Of a stretch of DNA of 64,000 bases, positions 24,512 through 33,525 are shown in pieces. The DNA lies in the NCBI GenBank assembly GCA_903896925.1, contig CAITZM010000175.1, forward strand, positions 92,579 through 156,578, in the 5' to 3' direction. The DNA is from an uncultured Lentisphaerota bacterium. Its GTDB lineage: Bacteria > Verrucomicrobiota > Kiritimatiellia > CAIQIC01. Numbering within the stretch: position 1 is the stretch's first letter; each line of letters starts with the position of its first letter. Made by a program: the position numbers and the translations under genes. The notes under the pieces were generated by a model, which did not search any database, was not told the origin of the DNA, and was given only the letters and a program-made list of their open reading frames with translations.

Positions 24512-24543
24512 GTCTGTTAATTCTAATGAAAAGGGGGCCCGCT
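24512..24543 (-). promoter_or_regulatory. Putative leaderless promoter (minus strand)
   Basis: On the minus strand, TTGCGA, an 18-base spacer and TAGAAT are followed by eight bases and the ATG at 24511. There is no Shine-Dalgarno site. Confidence 0.5.
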
Positions 24544-24730
24544 TCGCAAGGCGATTCAGAACGGTTTTGCGCGGCCCCGCCGGGCGATGGCTTCGAAAGG
24601 CCGGACAGGCTGCAGGCCGCTGACTGCGGAGGGCCTGCCCGACGCTCGTGAACAACTGGGCCTGCGAGCGACGCCGCGCGGCGACAGGTGGTGGTGCGTT
24701 TATAGCCGCGAGGTACCGGAGGAAATCGTC

Positions 24731-25921
24731 CTATTTCAGCGCATCCTCCGCCGACTTGCCGATGACATCCATGCTGCGCTGGAGCGGGTCCGTCTTGGCC
24801 CGCGCCGGCGAGGGTGCCACCGTGCGCGGCGCCTGGTAGGTCCGCAGCAATTCCAGGACCCGGGCAATCTCTTTGTCCGCGACATTCATCCGCTTGAGAC
24901 AGCGGCGCACCTCGGCGGAATTTTCATCCTCGTAGGCCAGCGGAACCGCCTGCCTGAACAGGGTGGCTACCGGGTCTTGGGTGGCCAGCACCTGTTGCAT
25001 CCGCGCCATTTTTTCGCCCTGCAGGACGGCCACCTGGCGATCGGCGGCGGCCCGTTGCTCCTGGATGCTGCGCCGCAGTGCCGCCTCCTGTTCGGCGGCC
25101 TGCCGTTTGAGCTCGCGCTGTTTTTGGTCGAAGGGTTCGGTCTCTTTGAGCAGCAGCAGTCCCCACTGGCTGAGCAGCCGGATTTCCTCCTGCGTCAGCT
25201 TGCGCGCGCCAGCCGCCTGGCCGGGAGCGACGATGGTGACCCAGAAACCATCCACGCGCGACTCCGCCGGCTTCTGTCCGACCAGTGCGAGCGGCGGACC
25301 GACCACGGTGTTCCACGTCACGCCGACGACCGGGATGATGATGGTGTTCACCCCGAGATTCCAGACACCGGCGACGGCGGAATCGAGCGCGTGATAGGCG
25401 GGGACTATGGCGGCCCCGCTGACGAGGCCTCCCGCGGTGCCGACGGTGCCCAGCGCGCCGCGGAACACGGTTTCGACGGTGGATTCCAAAAAGGCCCACG
25501 GATAGGCGAGCCACCAACCGAAGACGCGATGCTGGGTGCGCTCGCGGGCCACGGAGAAGTTATCGCCCCAAGCCCGCGGAATACCCTTGATCGTAAACCC
25601 CAGGCCGCACTCCTTCAGCGCCCAGTCGAAGCACGCCATGCTGCCTTCTTTCAGCGAGTGGTATTTATTGGCTTCGATGTATTCGTGGAAGTCAGCGCCG
25701 GCATCCTTGAGATGTTCCCAGGCATAGCTGGCGGGTGGCGAGTACCCGGGACAAATCCAGACGTCATACCAGGTTCCTGCCGCATCCTGTATCCGGCCCA
25801 GGCGCAGCAAATCTTTCTTTTGCTGCCAGGACAGGAAATAGCCGGGATCCTCGGCCCTGGCCAGCGGGGACAGGCCCAGGAGGAAGGCTGCACAGAGTGT
25901 GCCCAAGATTGCTCGTTTCAT
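24731..25921 (-). CDS. Secreted protein of unknown function with glycine-rich hydrophobic core and coiled coil
   Basis: A 396-residue product that I do not recognise. It has a signal peptide (MKRAILGTLCAAFLLGLSPLARA). Then come a folded Trp/Cys-containing region, a hydrophobic Gly-rich stretch (about 140-215: GALGTVGTAGGLVSGAAIVP, TIIIPVVGVTWNTVVGP) that could insert into a membrane, and a charged heptad-like segment rich in Gln/Glu/Arg (about 245-305) that should form a coiled coil. I chose the ATG at 25921 as the signal start; upstream ATG codons exist. Possibly an envelope-spanning or surface protein. Confidence 0.55.
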   Translation of the reverse strand: MKRAILGTLCAAFLLGLSPLARAEDPGYFLSWQQKKDLLRLGRIQDAAGTWYDVWICPGYSPPASYAWEHLKDAGADFHEYIEANKYHSLKEGSMACFDWALKECGLGFTIKGIPRAWGDNFSVARERTQHRVFGWWLAYPWAFLESTVETVFRGALGTVGTAGGLVSGAAIVPAYHALDSAVAGVWNLGVNTIIIPVVGVTWNTVVGPPLALVGQKPAESRVDGFWVTIVAPGQAAGARKLTQEEIRLLSQWGLLLLKETEPFDQKQRELKRQAAEQEAALRRSIQEQRAAADRQVAVLQGEKMARMQQVLATQDPVATLFRQAVPLAYEDENSAEVRRCLKRMNVADKEIARVLELLRTYQAPRTVAPSPARAKTDPLQRSMDVIGKSAEDALK

Positions 25922-26139
25922 TTGGTCATCCATTCTTTGCCGGAATTCCGGAGAGGGCGAGGTAGACACCGCGCCCCGGCGGTGCAACGCAGTGAAGCTG
26001 CGATGCGGCTCTTTTTATTTAGGCTACGGCGAAACGGGTGGTGTGTGCAAGCGCAGAAGCGGCGGTGCAGAAGCGGCGGCATGGAAGCGTCCCGCTTGCG
26101 GGAGCGTGTGGGCTGCGGGGAAAAATTGCGGAAATATCA

Positions 26140-26168
26140 TTGGACAAGCTTGTGTCTGATCATTAGTT
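26140..26168 (+). promoter_or_regulatory. Putative leaderless promoter
   Basis: TTGGAC (26140-26145), 17-base spacer, TTAGTT (26163-26168), seven bases, ATG at 26176. Confidence 0.5.
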
Positions 26169-26175
26169 TCCCCGT

Positions 26176-27297
26176 ATGCGTTGCTTGAACATCATCGGGT
26201 GCGTAGCCCTCTGCACCTCGTTGTGTACTGCGCAGCAGTTTCCTCAGGATGTGTTGCCGGCGCGCGAGGACTTTGAGGTGGGCCTGCAAATGGCCGAGAA
26301 GCAGGAGCAGGAGCGCCTTGCGGCCGTCGGCGATACCTATCTCCGGAAGCTCCGCGAACTGGCGCAACAACAGCAGGCCAAAGGACGTTTCCGGGGGCTG
26401 GTTACGTTGCGCGATGAGATCGCCCGGTTTGCCAAGGCGCGCACGTTCCCGGACCATCCTGTGGAGGAACCGGTCGAGCTGCGCGAGGCCCAAGCGGTTT
26501 TTCAGCTCAAATGGCAACAGACCCAGTACAGCAACGAGTTTGCGATCGTCAAGCTGGCGGAGCGCTATGTGCAGGCGCTGGCGGTCCCCCGCGAGGCCTT
26601 GGCCAACGGCACCACGATGGAACGTGTGTACGCACTGGATGCGGAGTGCGACCGGGTGGTGGGCCTGCCGCGGCTGCGCCAGGCACTGGCGGCCACGAAG
26701 ATCCGCCCCCCCGCGGCCCTGCCCAAGTCCCCGACGGGCACCGTGGCGGACGCCGGCTTGAGTGAAGCGCGCCTCCGTCATCCGTTGGATATCTTCCGGC
26801 CTTCCAACGAGCCGCTCTCGGCCACGATCGGTTGCGAGGTGCGGGCCGTGGTCTTTGAAGACCTGTCGCAATTGAAAAGCCGCAAAACGGCGGGCGCGGG
26901 CAGTTCGTACCGTTCGCTGGAGGGGCAGGTCGGGTACGTGCCCCGCATCACACTGACCTGTCACCGTGGTGAGTTGCTGTCGGGCAGCCGGCTGGTGATT
27001 GAATATTTCAGCCGTTCGCTGCCCGACCACATCCTCCATCATGAGGTGGTGGAAAGGATCTTGTTGCCGTGGTTGGAGCGCGGCAAGAGCTATACGGTGG
27101 AAGCCAAGGGAGTGCAGCTCACCCGGTCGGAACAGGTCAATGTGATCCAAACGGCGGGCGTTTCCGTGAGCCATGCCGGGGCCGAATTCTATGGCGTGAT
27201 CCTGCACCTCCTGGACCCGGACGGACGTGTTTTATGGCACCGTTTTTCGCCCCAGGCGCTCGAGCGCGAACTCGCCGCTGTACCGCCGGACAAATAA
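26176..27297 (+). CDS. Secreted protein of unknown function
   Basis: A 373-residue exported protein (signal MRCLNIIGCVALCTSLCTAQ). Residues about 25-105 are helical and Gln/Glu/Arg-rich (MAEKQEQERLAAVGDTYLRKLRELAQQQQAKG), a pattern I have seen in PVC secreted proteins of unknown function. The C-terminal part is beta-rich. No catalytic motif is visible. It has its own leaderless-type promoter. Confidence 0.6.
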   Translation: MRCLNIIGCVALCTSLCTAQQFPQDVLPAREDFEVGLQMAEKQEQERLAAVGDTYLRKLRELAQQQQAKGRFRGLVTLRDEIARFAKARTFPDHPVEEPVELREAQAVFQLKWQQTQYSNEFAIVKLAERYVQALAVPREALANGTTMERVYALDAECDRVVGLPRLRQALAATKIRPPAALPKSPTGTVADAGLSEARLRHPLDIFRPSNEPLSATIGCEVRAVVFEDLSQLKSRKTAGAGSSYRSLEGQVGYVPRITLTCHRGELLSGSRLVIEYFSRSLPDHILHHEVVERILLPWLERGKSYTVEAKGVQLTRSEQVNVIQTAGVSVSHAGAEFYGVILHLLDPDGRVLWHRFSPQALERELAAVPPDK

Positions 27298-27372
27298 GCC
27301 GCGCGTGACCGGGCGGACCGACCGCCGAACCGGTGCTTGAGAAGTCTTATTTTCAACGCAACCCGTGTGTCC

Positions 27373-27402
27373 TTGCCTCACGCGCCGGTGGTCTGCGATA
27401 CT
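27373..27402 (+). promoter_or_regulatory. Putative leaderless promoter of rnhA
   Basis: TTGCCT (27373-27378), 18-base spacer, GATACT (27397-27402), seven bases, ATG at 27410. Confidence 0.5.
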
Positions 27403-27409
27403 CACGCCC

Positions 27410-27985
27410 ATGAGCCAACAGCAGACCGCCAGCCAGCCGCCGCATGAGGTCACCATCTATGCCGATGGGGCCGCCTCCCCGAATCCCGGGCGCGGCGGTT
27501 ACGGCGTGATTCTCATCCGCGATGGGCAACGGCAGGAGCTTTCCGGCGGCGTCCGCAAGACCACCAACAACCGCATGGAAATTCTCGGCGCCATCGTCGG
27601 CCTGCGCGCCTTGAACGGGCAGAAGGCCAAGGTGATGATTTACAGCGACTCCAGGTATGTGGTCGACATGTTCAATGGGGGCTATGCCGAGAAATGGCGC
27701 CGGGCCAACTGGACCCGCAACAAGGGCAAGGATGCGGCGCTGAATCCCGACCTATGGAACGAGCTGCTGAACCTGGCCGCGCTGCACGACGTCAGGTTCA
27801 CCTGGGTGCGCGGGCATGGGAGCAACCTGGACAATGCGCGCTGTGACGAGCTGGCGGTGGCCGCGCGGTGCCAGCGCGAACTGCCCATCGATGCCGGTTA
27901 TGAGCAGGTGGTGCGGCCTGCGGCGCCCCGGCAACTGGCGCTGTTCGATGGGTTGCCGGGTGTGCTGTCAGCCTCAACACCCTAA
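27410..27985 (+). CDS. rnhA: Ribonuclease H (type 1)
   Basis: A 191-residue RNase HI that removes RNA from RNA-DNA hybrids. Catalytic residues are visible: Asp in YADGAA, Glu in NNRMEILGAI, Asp in YSDSRYVVD, and His/Asp in WVRGHGSNLDNARCDELA. A C-terminal tail of about 35 residues beyond the usual end (QVVRPAAPRQLALFDGLPG) includes QLALFDG, which looks like a clamp-binding (beta-sliding clamp) motif of the QLxLF type; that part is inference. The ATG at 27410 lies seven bases after the -10 box. Confidence 0.92.
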   Translation: MSQQQTASQPPHEVTIYADGAASPNPGRGGYGVILIRDGQRQELSGGVRKTTNNRMEILGAIVGLRALNGQKAKVMIYSDSRYVVDMFNGGYAEKWRRANWTRNKGKDAALNPDLWNELLNLAALHDVRFTWVRGHGSNLDNARCDELAVAARCQRELPIDAGYEQVVRPAAPRQLALFDGLPGVLSASTP

Positions 27986-28030
27986 AAGCGCAGTCTTAGT
28001 CTGATCCTTTTAAAGGGTATTATTTTCGGT

Positions 28031-28649
28031 GTCCGGCCCCGGCCCAATGACGGTGTGATGGACCTCAACACGGCGTTGGTCGGGTGCAGCCTGTCCGGGC
28101 TCACCACAGGTGTCGGCTCCAGCATACTGACGATGAACGGTGGCGTGCTGAATGTGAACTCGAATGGGGTACTCGCCTAGCGGCCCGGGGCGGGCAACAT
28201 CACGGGCATGACGAACCTCGCCGGCACGCTGTTGGTTGGCGGCAGCACGCCTGCGGCGCGGGCGAAGTGGTGCTCAACGGCGGTTCTCTCGGTGTCGACA
28301 ACGGCGGCGGCCGGGCGGTGCCCAACACCTTCAACCTGCGCGAGGCCAGCAGCACCGTGGATTTGACCGGCGGCAACCTGACGACCTCCGGCGTGTTCAG
28401 CAACAGCGGTGCACTGGTCGTGCAGGGCGGCGGCAAGCTGGATCTGACCGGGTTGACCGGCTCGAGCTTCCCCGGCAACGTGCTTGTCTCCAACGCCACG
28501 GTGCAGGTTCAGGCTCGCTGACCACCGGAGGCGGCAACGACATCCTGTTGACCGTCATCCCGGAGCCGGCCTCGGTGAACCTGCTGGTGATGATGGGCGC
28601 GGCCTACTGCCTCCGCCGCCGCCTGCTCCGGAAGCGGTCCCGCATGTAG
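28031..28649 (+). pseudogene. Broken PEP-CTERM surface protein with autotransporter-like repeats
   Basis: The segment codes, in pieces, for Gly/Asn/Thr-rich passenger repeats (MNGGVLNVNSNG; LTGGNLTTSGVFSNSGALVVQGGGKLDLTG) and ends in a PEP-CTERM signal: IPEPASVNLLVMMGAAYCLRRRLLR. The pieces lie in different frames: an in-frame TAG follows NSNGVLA (about 28180), then a shift near 28260 and another near 28520 are needed to read through. The 5' part is missing, since most such genes are longer. The exosortase that would process PEP-CTERM proteins must be elsewhere. Sequencing error is possible, but three lesions make real decay more likely. Confidence 0.7.
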
Positions 28650-29246
28650 CCCTGATCCGCCTGCACGGGGTGAACAAAAGCTGACGAAGAGAACGAAGTG
28701 CAGAGTGTCTGCGGAAGTCACAAGCAGGACCGCCGCCACAAAACCAACCTCTTGTGCGCGGGGTTTTCCAGCCCCGCGAACCAAACCCAATAAAGCCTGA
28801 GCATCTGGCTCGCCATCACAGCAGACCGTGGACGCGGCGTCCCGCCGCATAAAACCAACACACAGAAGCGCACAGGGCTGGCTGACCATGTCGTGCAACG
28901 CACGCTGGAGGGGATGGCGCTCTTCGTTAAGGCCCACCACGCGTGGCTGCTGCTAGACCCCGCCGCCAGCGTCCGCCTGTTGTTCTGCGCTCTGCCGCGT
29001 CCTGTTCGGCGGGCTGCAACCCCGCTTCGTAGACCCCAAGCCGCGTTTGGTAGCCGCACCCTTGCATCCCTGAGGCCTGTCGGGCATTTAGGCGGCGGTG
29101 GCAGGCCACCGGGGGAGCGGGTGAGCCTCGCGGGAGGGGCACGGACGTAATCATTATAGTTGTACGCGAATCTCGTGTGATCGAAGCATGAACGGAAGAA
29201 TTATCCGGCGACTACTGACGACAGAAACCCTGAGCGAGAGCAGCCT
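28650..29246. other. Repeat-rich spacer
   Basis: It contains a single GGGG-TTTTCCAG-CCCC hairpin (28757-28778), a GCGGCG-tccc-GCCGC hairpin near 28840, a GGTGGCAGGCCACC palindrome near 29097, and a -10-like TATAGT at 29155-29160. A 20-codon ORF begins at 29188; I see no support for it beyond the -10 box. Confidence 0.55.
28757..28778. repeat. CGCGGGG-TTTTCCAG-CCCCGCG hairpin
   Basis: Perfect seven-base arms with an eight-base loop. It is a single unit of the inverted repeat at 11941-12013. Confidence 0.7.
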
Positions 29247-29525
29247 TTGAGCCTTTATAATTATCGAACCCACAAGCGGAATGAGGGCGGGCAGGCGGCC
29301 GGCGCTGCGCCGCTCCCGGCGCCATGCAAGCAGGTCACCTACGGACGGCCGACGAGGTTCAGCGATCACCTGCTCACCGGCTTGTTATACTTGGTTGTTA
29401 TCGCGGCTCTTATCGTGGGCGTTAGCGTCATCGCTATCCTGGGGATCCGGACGCTGGGAAACGATCGCCGTCAGCCTGCCAACATGGCCCTCGATAAAAC
29501 GCCCACCGCCTTTGCAGACCCCTGA
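29247..29525 (+). CDS. Possible small single-span membrane protein
   Basis: A 92-residue ORF with a TTG start. Residues about 43-68 (LLTGLLYLVVIAALIVGVSVIAILGI) are a strong transmembrane helix, between a basic N-terminal part and a polar tail. There is no recognisable domain and no good ribosome binding site. It may also be a remnant of a larger gene. Confidence 0.3.
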   Translation: MSLYNYRTHKRNEGGQAAGAAPLPAPCKQVTYGRPTRFSDHLLTGLLYLVVIAALIVGVSVIAILGIRTLGNDRRQPANMALDKTPTAFADP

Positions 29526-29564
29526 TACTGTCGGCCCGGGCTTGTGCGTCAGACTCGACCGTGT

Positions 29565-32500
29565 TTATTTCGCAGGTTGATACCAGAGCGATTCCCAGTA
29601 ACGGCGGTCGAGGTCGTAGACATCCACCTTCTGTTTGGCGGGGTCGAAATCGGGCGGGAGGACGCCGTAGCGTTTCATCTCGCGCAGGTAGGCGGGGCGC
29701 GGCGTGAAGTTCGGCATGTTGAACCGCGTCATGCTGTCGAGCATCGCCTTGCCGGCCTGGACGCCGGCGAGCAGCAGCTGGTAGTCCGGGTCGTTGGTGT
29801 TGGCGAAGACAGCCGGGCACTTTTTCGCGCTCTTCGGATCGGCGGGCGGCGCGTTGGTGGCCCAGCCGCCGCCGGCCTTGGCGAGCGGCGCGAGCAGGAG
29901 CAGCGACTTCTCCGGCCGGCTCAGGTTGAAGACGATATGACGGCTGAACCGGATGCGCGGGTCGCCGAGGTTCGGCATCCAGAACGAGATGTTGCCCTCG
30001 TCGGAGAGGCTGTGTGGTAGTTGCATGCCGGCCTGGCCGTGGCAGCTCAGGCAGCGGCGGTCGAGCGCCTGCGCGGCGTTGCGCACGGCGGCAAACTTCT
30101 CGTCGGAGCGGTCGAGGTTGTTCTGCGTGTAGCCGCCGACCATGCCGCAGCCGAGCGCGGCATAGGTGCCCGGCCACGTCGCGGCGGAATTGATCCAGTA
30201 GCGTACCATGTCTTTCTCGCCGGCACTGAGCTTCACGTCGTGATGGGCCGGTTCCAGCTTCTGCATCAGCGGGCTGGCCGAGTCGCCGAGCGCGCGCGGC
30301 GGATAGTTGCTCTTCGGCTGGTTGCGCCCGTCGGCCACCTGCCGGTGGAGGGTGAGCATCACGTAGCTGTGCGAATACATCGGGCCTTGGTCGCCCGTCA
30401 GCAGCATGTGCCCGGAGGGCTTGTCCGGGTTGTGGCAGCTGATGCAGTGGCGGTTCCAGATCGGCTGGACGTCGCGCGAATAGTCGATGACCTCAGGTAT
30501 GCCGGGAACGGGCGCGATCCGGCTGGGTGCGCGGCGCATGGCGAGCGTGGTGTTGCCGCCGGCGGGGATCTTGTCCATCGTCGCCGTGCGCGGCTCGTGG
30601 CAGCCGATGCAGCCGCTGCGCTCGCCGGGCATGACGGTGCAGAAGCTCTGCATCCGCTTGACCGAGCGGCCCTGCTCGTCGAGGGCGACGAAGAAGCAGG
30701 CGCGCAGCGCCGGGAGCTCGAAATAGGCCGAGCCGTCGGCTTCGACTGGCACGGTGCCGAGGATGCGCTCGAGGGTGAAGCTGCCGCCGTAGGTCAGCGG
30801 CTCCATGCCGCCGGTGTAGTTGATCGGCTTGGGCAGCGACTCGAGGATGAGCAGCTTCTTGATCTCGCCGGGCTTGATGCCCTCCATGTTGCGGCCCTGA
30901 TAGACGTTCATGCACGCGAGCACGCCGGTGGCCTGCTCCGGCTTGGTGCGCGTGGGAATCTGCATTTCGAGGGGGTGGGGGAGCAGCGGGCGCGGCTCGT
31001 GCATCGTCACATCGGCCCACTCGGCCGGCAGCGCGTAGACCTGCAGGCTCTTGCCGGCGGCGTCGTACAGCCGGATCTCGCGGTCTGTCGCCACGAGAAA
31101 CGCGTTGGTCGAAAGCGGGAACGGGTCGCGGATGTTCGGCGCCGCGCTGATGTTGTGGAGCATCGCCATCTCGTCCGGCCCCTTGCGGACGTTGACCGTG
31201 GCGAGGTAGCCCACATGCTCGCGCCCGCCGTGGCCCGGCGAATTGATCAGCGCGATCCCGTCGGAGTTCGGGATCGGCTTGGCGTCGATGAAGACGCTGC
31301 CCGGATGCATGTTGCCGAAGAAGATCATCTGGCTGGTGCCGTCGGGATACATCGTCCAGAGGTGGTGATAGTGCACCTGCGAGCGGTCCACATATTCCCA
31401 GCGTTGGTAGGCGATGCGCCCGTCGGACAGCATCCACGGCGTGTTGTCCTGTTCGAGGTTGGCAGACAACACCTGGACGTTCCGGCCGTCGGCGTCGCAG
31501 CGATGGATGGTGGCCACGTGTGTCAGCCAGCAGTTGACCCAGCGTTTGCAGCGGCTGGAGACGAACACGATGCCGCCATCGGGCAGCCAACTGGGCTCGA
31601 TGTCGTCATATTGCCCGTCGGTCAGCTGCTTCAGGCCGGTACCGTCGGAGTTGATCTTGTAGAGGTGAAACTGCTCCGTGCCACCCTTGCGCCAGGCGAA
31701 GACGATGGTGCGGCCGTCATAATGCACCGCCGGGTCGCGCACGGTGCCCGCCACGTCGTCCACGAGCAGTTGGGTCGCGCCGGTTTCGAGGTCCAGCTTC
31801 ACCAGCCGGCCGCCGACGCCATAGCACGGGTGGGCGTCTTCCGGTGCGTAATAGCCGAAGTTCGCGTACCAGTGGCCCTCGGCGATCTGCGTGCGCGTCG
31901 CGAACACGATTTCGCGGACCCCGTGCTGGTCCAGTTCGCGTGCCGCGAGCGCATGATCCTCCGGCACCGTCACGGTCTTGGGCTTCAGCGTCAGCCAGGG
32001 CATCGTCAGGCTCGCCGCATGGCCCATGGGCAGGCTGTTGGTGCCGCTGCTCCACAGCACGCGCGGATTGGTCTTGGAGGGCGCCAGCGCGAAGAGCGGC
32101 ACCTTGCCGCCCGCGTTGCAAACCAGCAGGCGATTGCTCTCCAGGATCTGGAACCCGGCGAACCAGCGGATGCCGAGGGCGGGGAAATCCTTGGCGCTGA
32201 CCTCCCACATCACGCGGTTGGCCAGGTTGTAGGCGATGATGCCCGTCTGGCCGCTGACGATGATCAGGCCATCCGGCAGCGCGGCCACGGAGAACGGACG
32301 GAACGGCGTCTTGAGTTCGCGGACCAGCTTGCCCTCCACGTCATATTCGCGGACGGCCTTGGCCGATTCTTCGGCGACGAGGACGTGTCCGTTGGGGGTG
32401 AAGCGCGCGTGGCGCATCGCGCTGTGGCCGGGGGCGCTCTGGATGTGGATGGTTTTCTCCACGGCGCCCTTGCCGTTGACCAGCAGGACTTCCGCCTTGC

Positions 32501-32876
32501 TCGCATTCCCGATCAGCGTGCGCCCGTCGAGCAGCCGCTGGCATGACCACACCTGGCCCGTCGTCTGGAATTGAAACACGATCTGCTTCTGCGGGGTCAC
32601 TTCCATCACGCCGGAGGGGTTGTCATTGCGCTTGGAGTCGTACTTGTTGTTGTAGCAGAACAGCACGTTGCCGTTGGTCGTCACCTGCACATCGCGCGCC
32701 ATCTCGGCGGGGAATTCCCACGTCACCTTGCCGCGCTCGTCATAGCGCTGGATCTTGCCGGTGGCTTCCGCGGTGTAGAAGACCGGCGGAAACGCCACGG
32801 GCGCCGGCGCGGCGCGCACACCCGCGCCGATCACCAGCGTGCCCGCCAACCACCCGGCCAAGTTTTTCAGGTTCAT
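29565..32876 (-). CDS. Large secreted beta-propeller/multi-haem cytochrome (hydrazine synthase alpha-like architecture)
   Basis: An 1103-residue exported protein (signal MNLKNLAGWLAGTLVIGAGVRA). Residues about 30-300 form NHL/PQQ-like propeller repeats. About 350-640 hold PD40/TolB-like repeats (INSDGTGLKQLTDGQYDDIEPSWLPDGGIVFVSSR). The C-terminal third has three haem-c sites: CIGCH, CISCH and CLSCH. The middle region GSAYFELPALRACFFVALDEQGRSVKRMQSF resembles the hydrazine-synthase alpha-subunit-like domain that is common in large PVC proteins and does not imply hydrazine chemistry. It probably performs periplasmic or extracellular electron transfer or carbohydrate oxidation. It is monocistronic; a Shine-Dalgarno AGGAG precedes the ATG. 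Confidence 0.8.
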   Translation of the reverse strand: MNLKNLAGWLAGTLVIGAGVRAAPAPVAFPPVFYTAEATGKIQRYDERGKVTWEFPAEMARDVQVTTNGNVLFCYNNKYDSKRNDNPSGVMEVTPQKQIVFQFQTTGQVWSCQRLLDGRTLIGNASKAEVLLVNGKGAVEKTIHIQSAPGHSAMRHARFTPNGHVLVAEESAKAVREYDVEGKLVRELKTPFRPFSVAALPDGLIIVSGQTGIIAYNLANRVMWEVSAKDFPALGIRWFAGFQILESNRLLVCNAGGKVPLFALAPSKTNPRVLWSSGTNSLPMGHAASLTMPWLTLKPKTVTVPEDHALAARELDQHGVREIVFATRTQIAEGHWYANFGYYAPEDAHPCYGVGGRLVKLDLETGATQLLVDDVAGTVRDPAVHYDGRTIVFAWRKGGTEQFHLYKINSDGTGLKQLTDGQYDDIEPSWLPDGGIVFVSSRCKRWVNCWLTHVATIHRCDADGRNVQVLSANLEQDNTPWMLSDGRIAYQRWEYVDRSQVHYHHLWTMYPDGTSQMIFFGNMHPGSVFIDAKPIPNSDGIALINSPGHGGREHVGYLATVNVRKGPDEMAMLHNISAAPNIRDPFPLSTNAFLVATDREIRLYDAAGKSLQVYALPAEWADVTMHEPRPLLPHPLEMQIPTRTKPEQATGVLACMNVYQGRNMEGIKPGEIKKLLILESLPKPINYTGGMEPLTYGGSFTLERILGTVPVEADGSAYFELPALRACFFVALDEQGRSVKRMQSFCTVMPGERSGCIGCHEPRTATMDKIPAGGNTTLAMRRAPSRIAPVPGIPEVIDYSRDVQPIWNRHCISCHNPDKPSGHMLLTGDQGPMYSHSYVMLTLHRQVADGRNQPKSNYPPRALGDSASPLMQKLEPAHHDVKLSAGEKDMVRYWINSAATWPGTYAALGCGMVGGYTQNNLDRSDEKFAAVRNAAQALDRRCLSCHGQAGMQLPHSLSDEGNISFWMPNLGDPRIRFSRHIVFNLSRPEKSLLLLAPLAKAGGGWATNAPPADPKSAKKCPAVFANTNDPDYQLLLAGVQAGKAMLDSMTRFNMPNFTPRPAYLREMKRYGVLPPDFDPAKQKVDVYDLDRRYWESLWYQPAK

Positions 32877-33345
32877 AAACGGCTCCTCTGACCCACGCAG
32901 AACAAACGAGTCGCGCGCTTAAAAATTGCAGGCCGACGCAGGCTTTTTCACTGCAGCGCGGCGACCGCGGCTTGGAGAGCCACGCGACCTTGTGTCAGCC
33001 CTGCTGGCGACCGCTCCAAAGGCGAAAATCAACGCGCCGTGAGCAGCAACAGAAGCGTACCGATCATGCGGCACAAGTACCGCAGCAAAAGCATGGCTAT
33101 ATACCAACTTGCTTGATCCCTAGACGCAGCGGCAGCAGTGGCTTTGGCGGCCTGGAGGGCCGCAGGAGGGTAGCCGGTGGCGCAAGCCACCGGAAAATGA
33201 TTTCAGCAAATTTATCCGCCCCGACAGGGGCGGCGGAATTCCGGCGCCCCTCCGGGGCGCATGGGTGGGGTGTTTGCGCGTGTCCGGTGGCTCGCGCCGC
33301 CGGCTACCTTGCGTCGGCCCTGCCGGGTCTCTGGTCGCCCCTGGC
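32877..33345. other. Spacer with palindrome cluster
   Basis: No gene seen. 33170-33307 holds a repeat cluster. The first 290 bases show nothing I recognise. Confidence 0.55.
33170..33307. repeat. Composite palindrome cassette with GGTAGCCGG ends
   Basis: The outer ends GGTAGCCGGTGGC and GCCGCCGGCTACC are inverted. Inside are CCGGTGGC-gcaa-GCCACCGG (33174-33193), CCGCCCC-gaca-GGGGCGG (about 33217-33234) and GCGCCCC-tcc-GGGGCGC (33244-33260). Confidence 0.75.
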
Positions 33346-33513
33346 TCAGGCTTGCGCCGCACCTGCATGGAGTTCCAACCCCAATGCTCCGACCACTTTC
33401 AAGATCGTGTCAAAGCCGGGGCTGCGATCGTCGGACAGTGCCTTGTACAAGCTCTCGCGAGACAAGCCGGTGTCGCGGGCCACTTGGGCCAAGCCCTTGG
33501 CGCGTGCTAAAAA
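33346..33513 (-). pseudogene. 5'-truncated Xre/HigA-2-like antitoxin fragment
   Basis: On the minus strand a 55-codon reading frame without a start codon encodes GLAQVARDTGLSRESLYKAL followed by SDDRSPGFDTILKVVGALGLELHA. This is the DNA-binding helix-turn-helix and C-terminus of addiction-module antidote proteins (HigA-2 type). The frame is closed upstream by a TGA at 33514-33516, so the first 40 or so residues are lost. No matching HigB-like toxin was seen. A remnant of a toxin-antitoxin module is the best reading. Confidence 0.75.
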
Positions 33514-33525
33514 TCAACGGTTGTT

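Noticed and set aside
29188..29250. 20-codon ORF behind a TATAGT box
   Set aside because: No ribosome site, no family, and the reading frame does not join the next ORF.
30021..32546. 841-codon open frame on the plus strand, antisense to the large cytochrome gene
   Set aside because: Its product is Arg/Ala/Val/His-rich without domains, as expected for the shadow of a GC-rich gene; the opposite strand has a signal peptide and haem motifs.
29565..32876. True hydrazine synthase subunit (anammox)
   Set aside because: The likeness is to a domain shared by many large PVC proteins; no beta/gamma subunit or hydrazine dehydrogenase is nearby.
33170..33307. CRISPR array
   Set aside because: The palindromes differ in sequence and there are no equal-length spacers; no cas gene is in the window.
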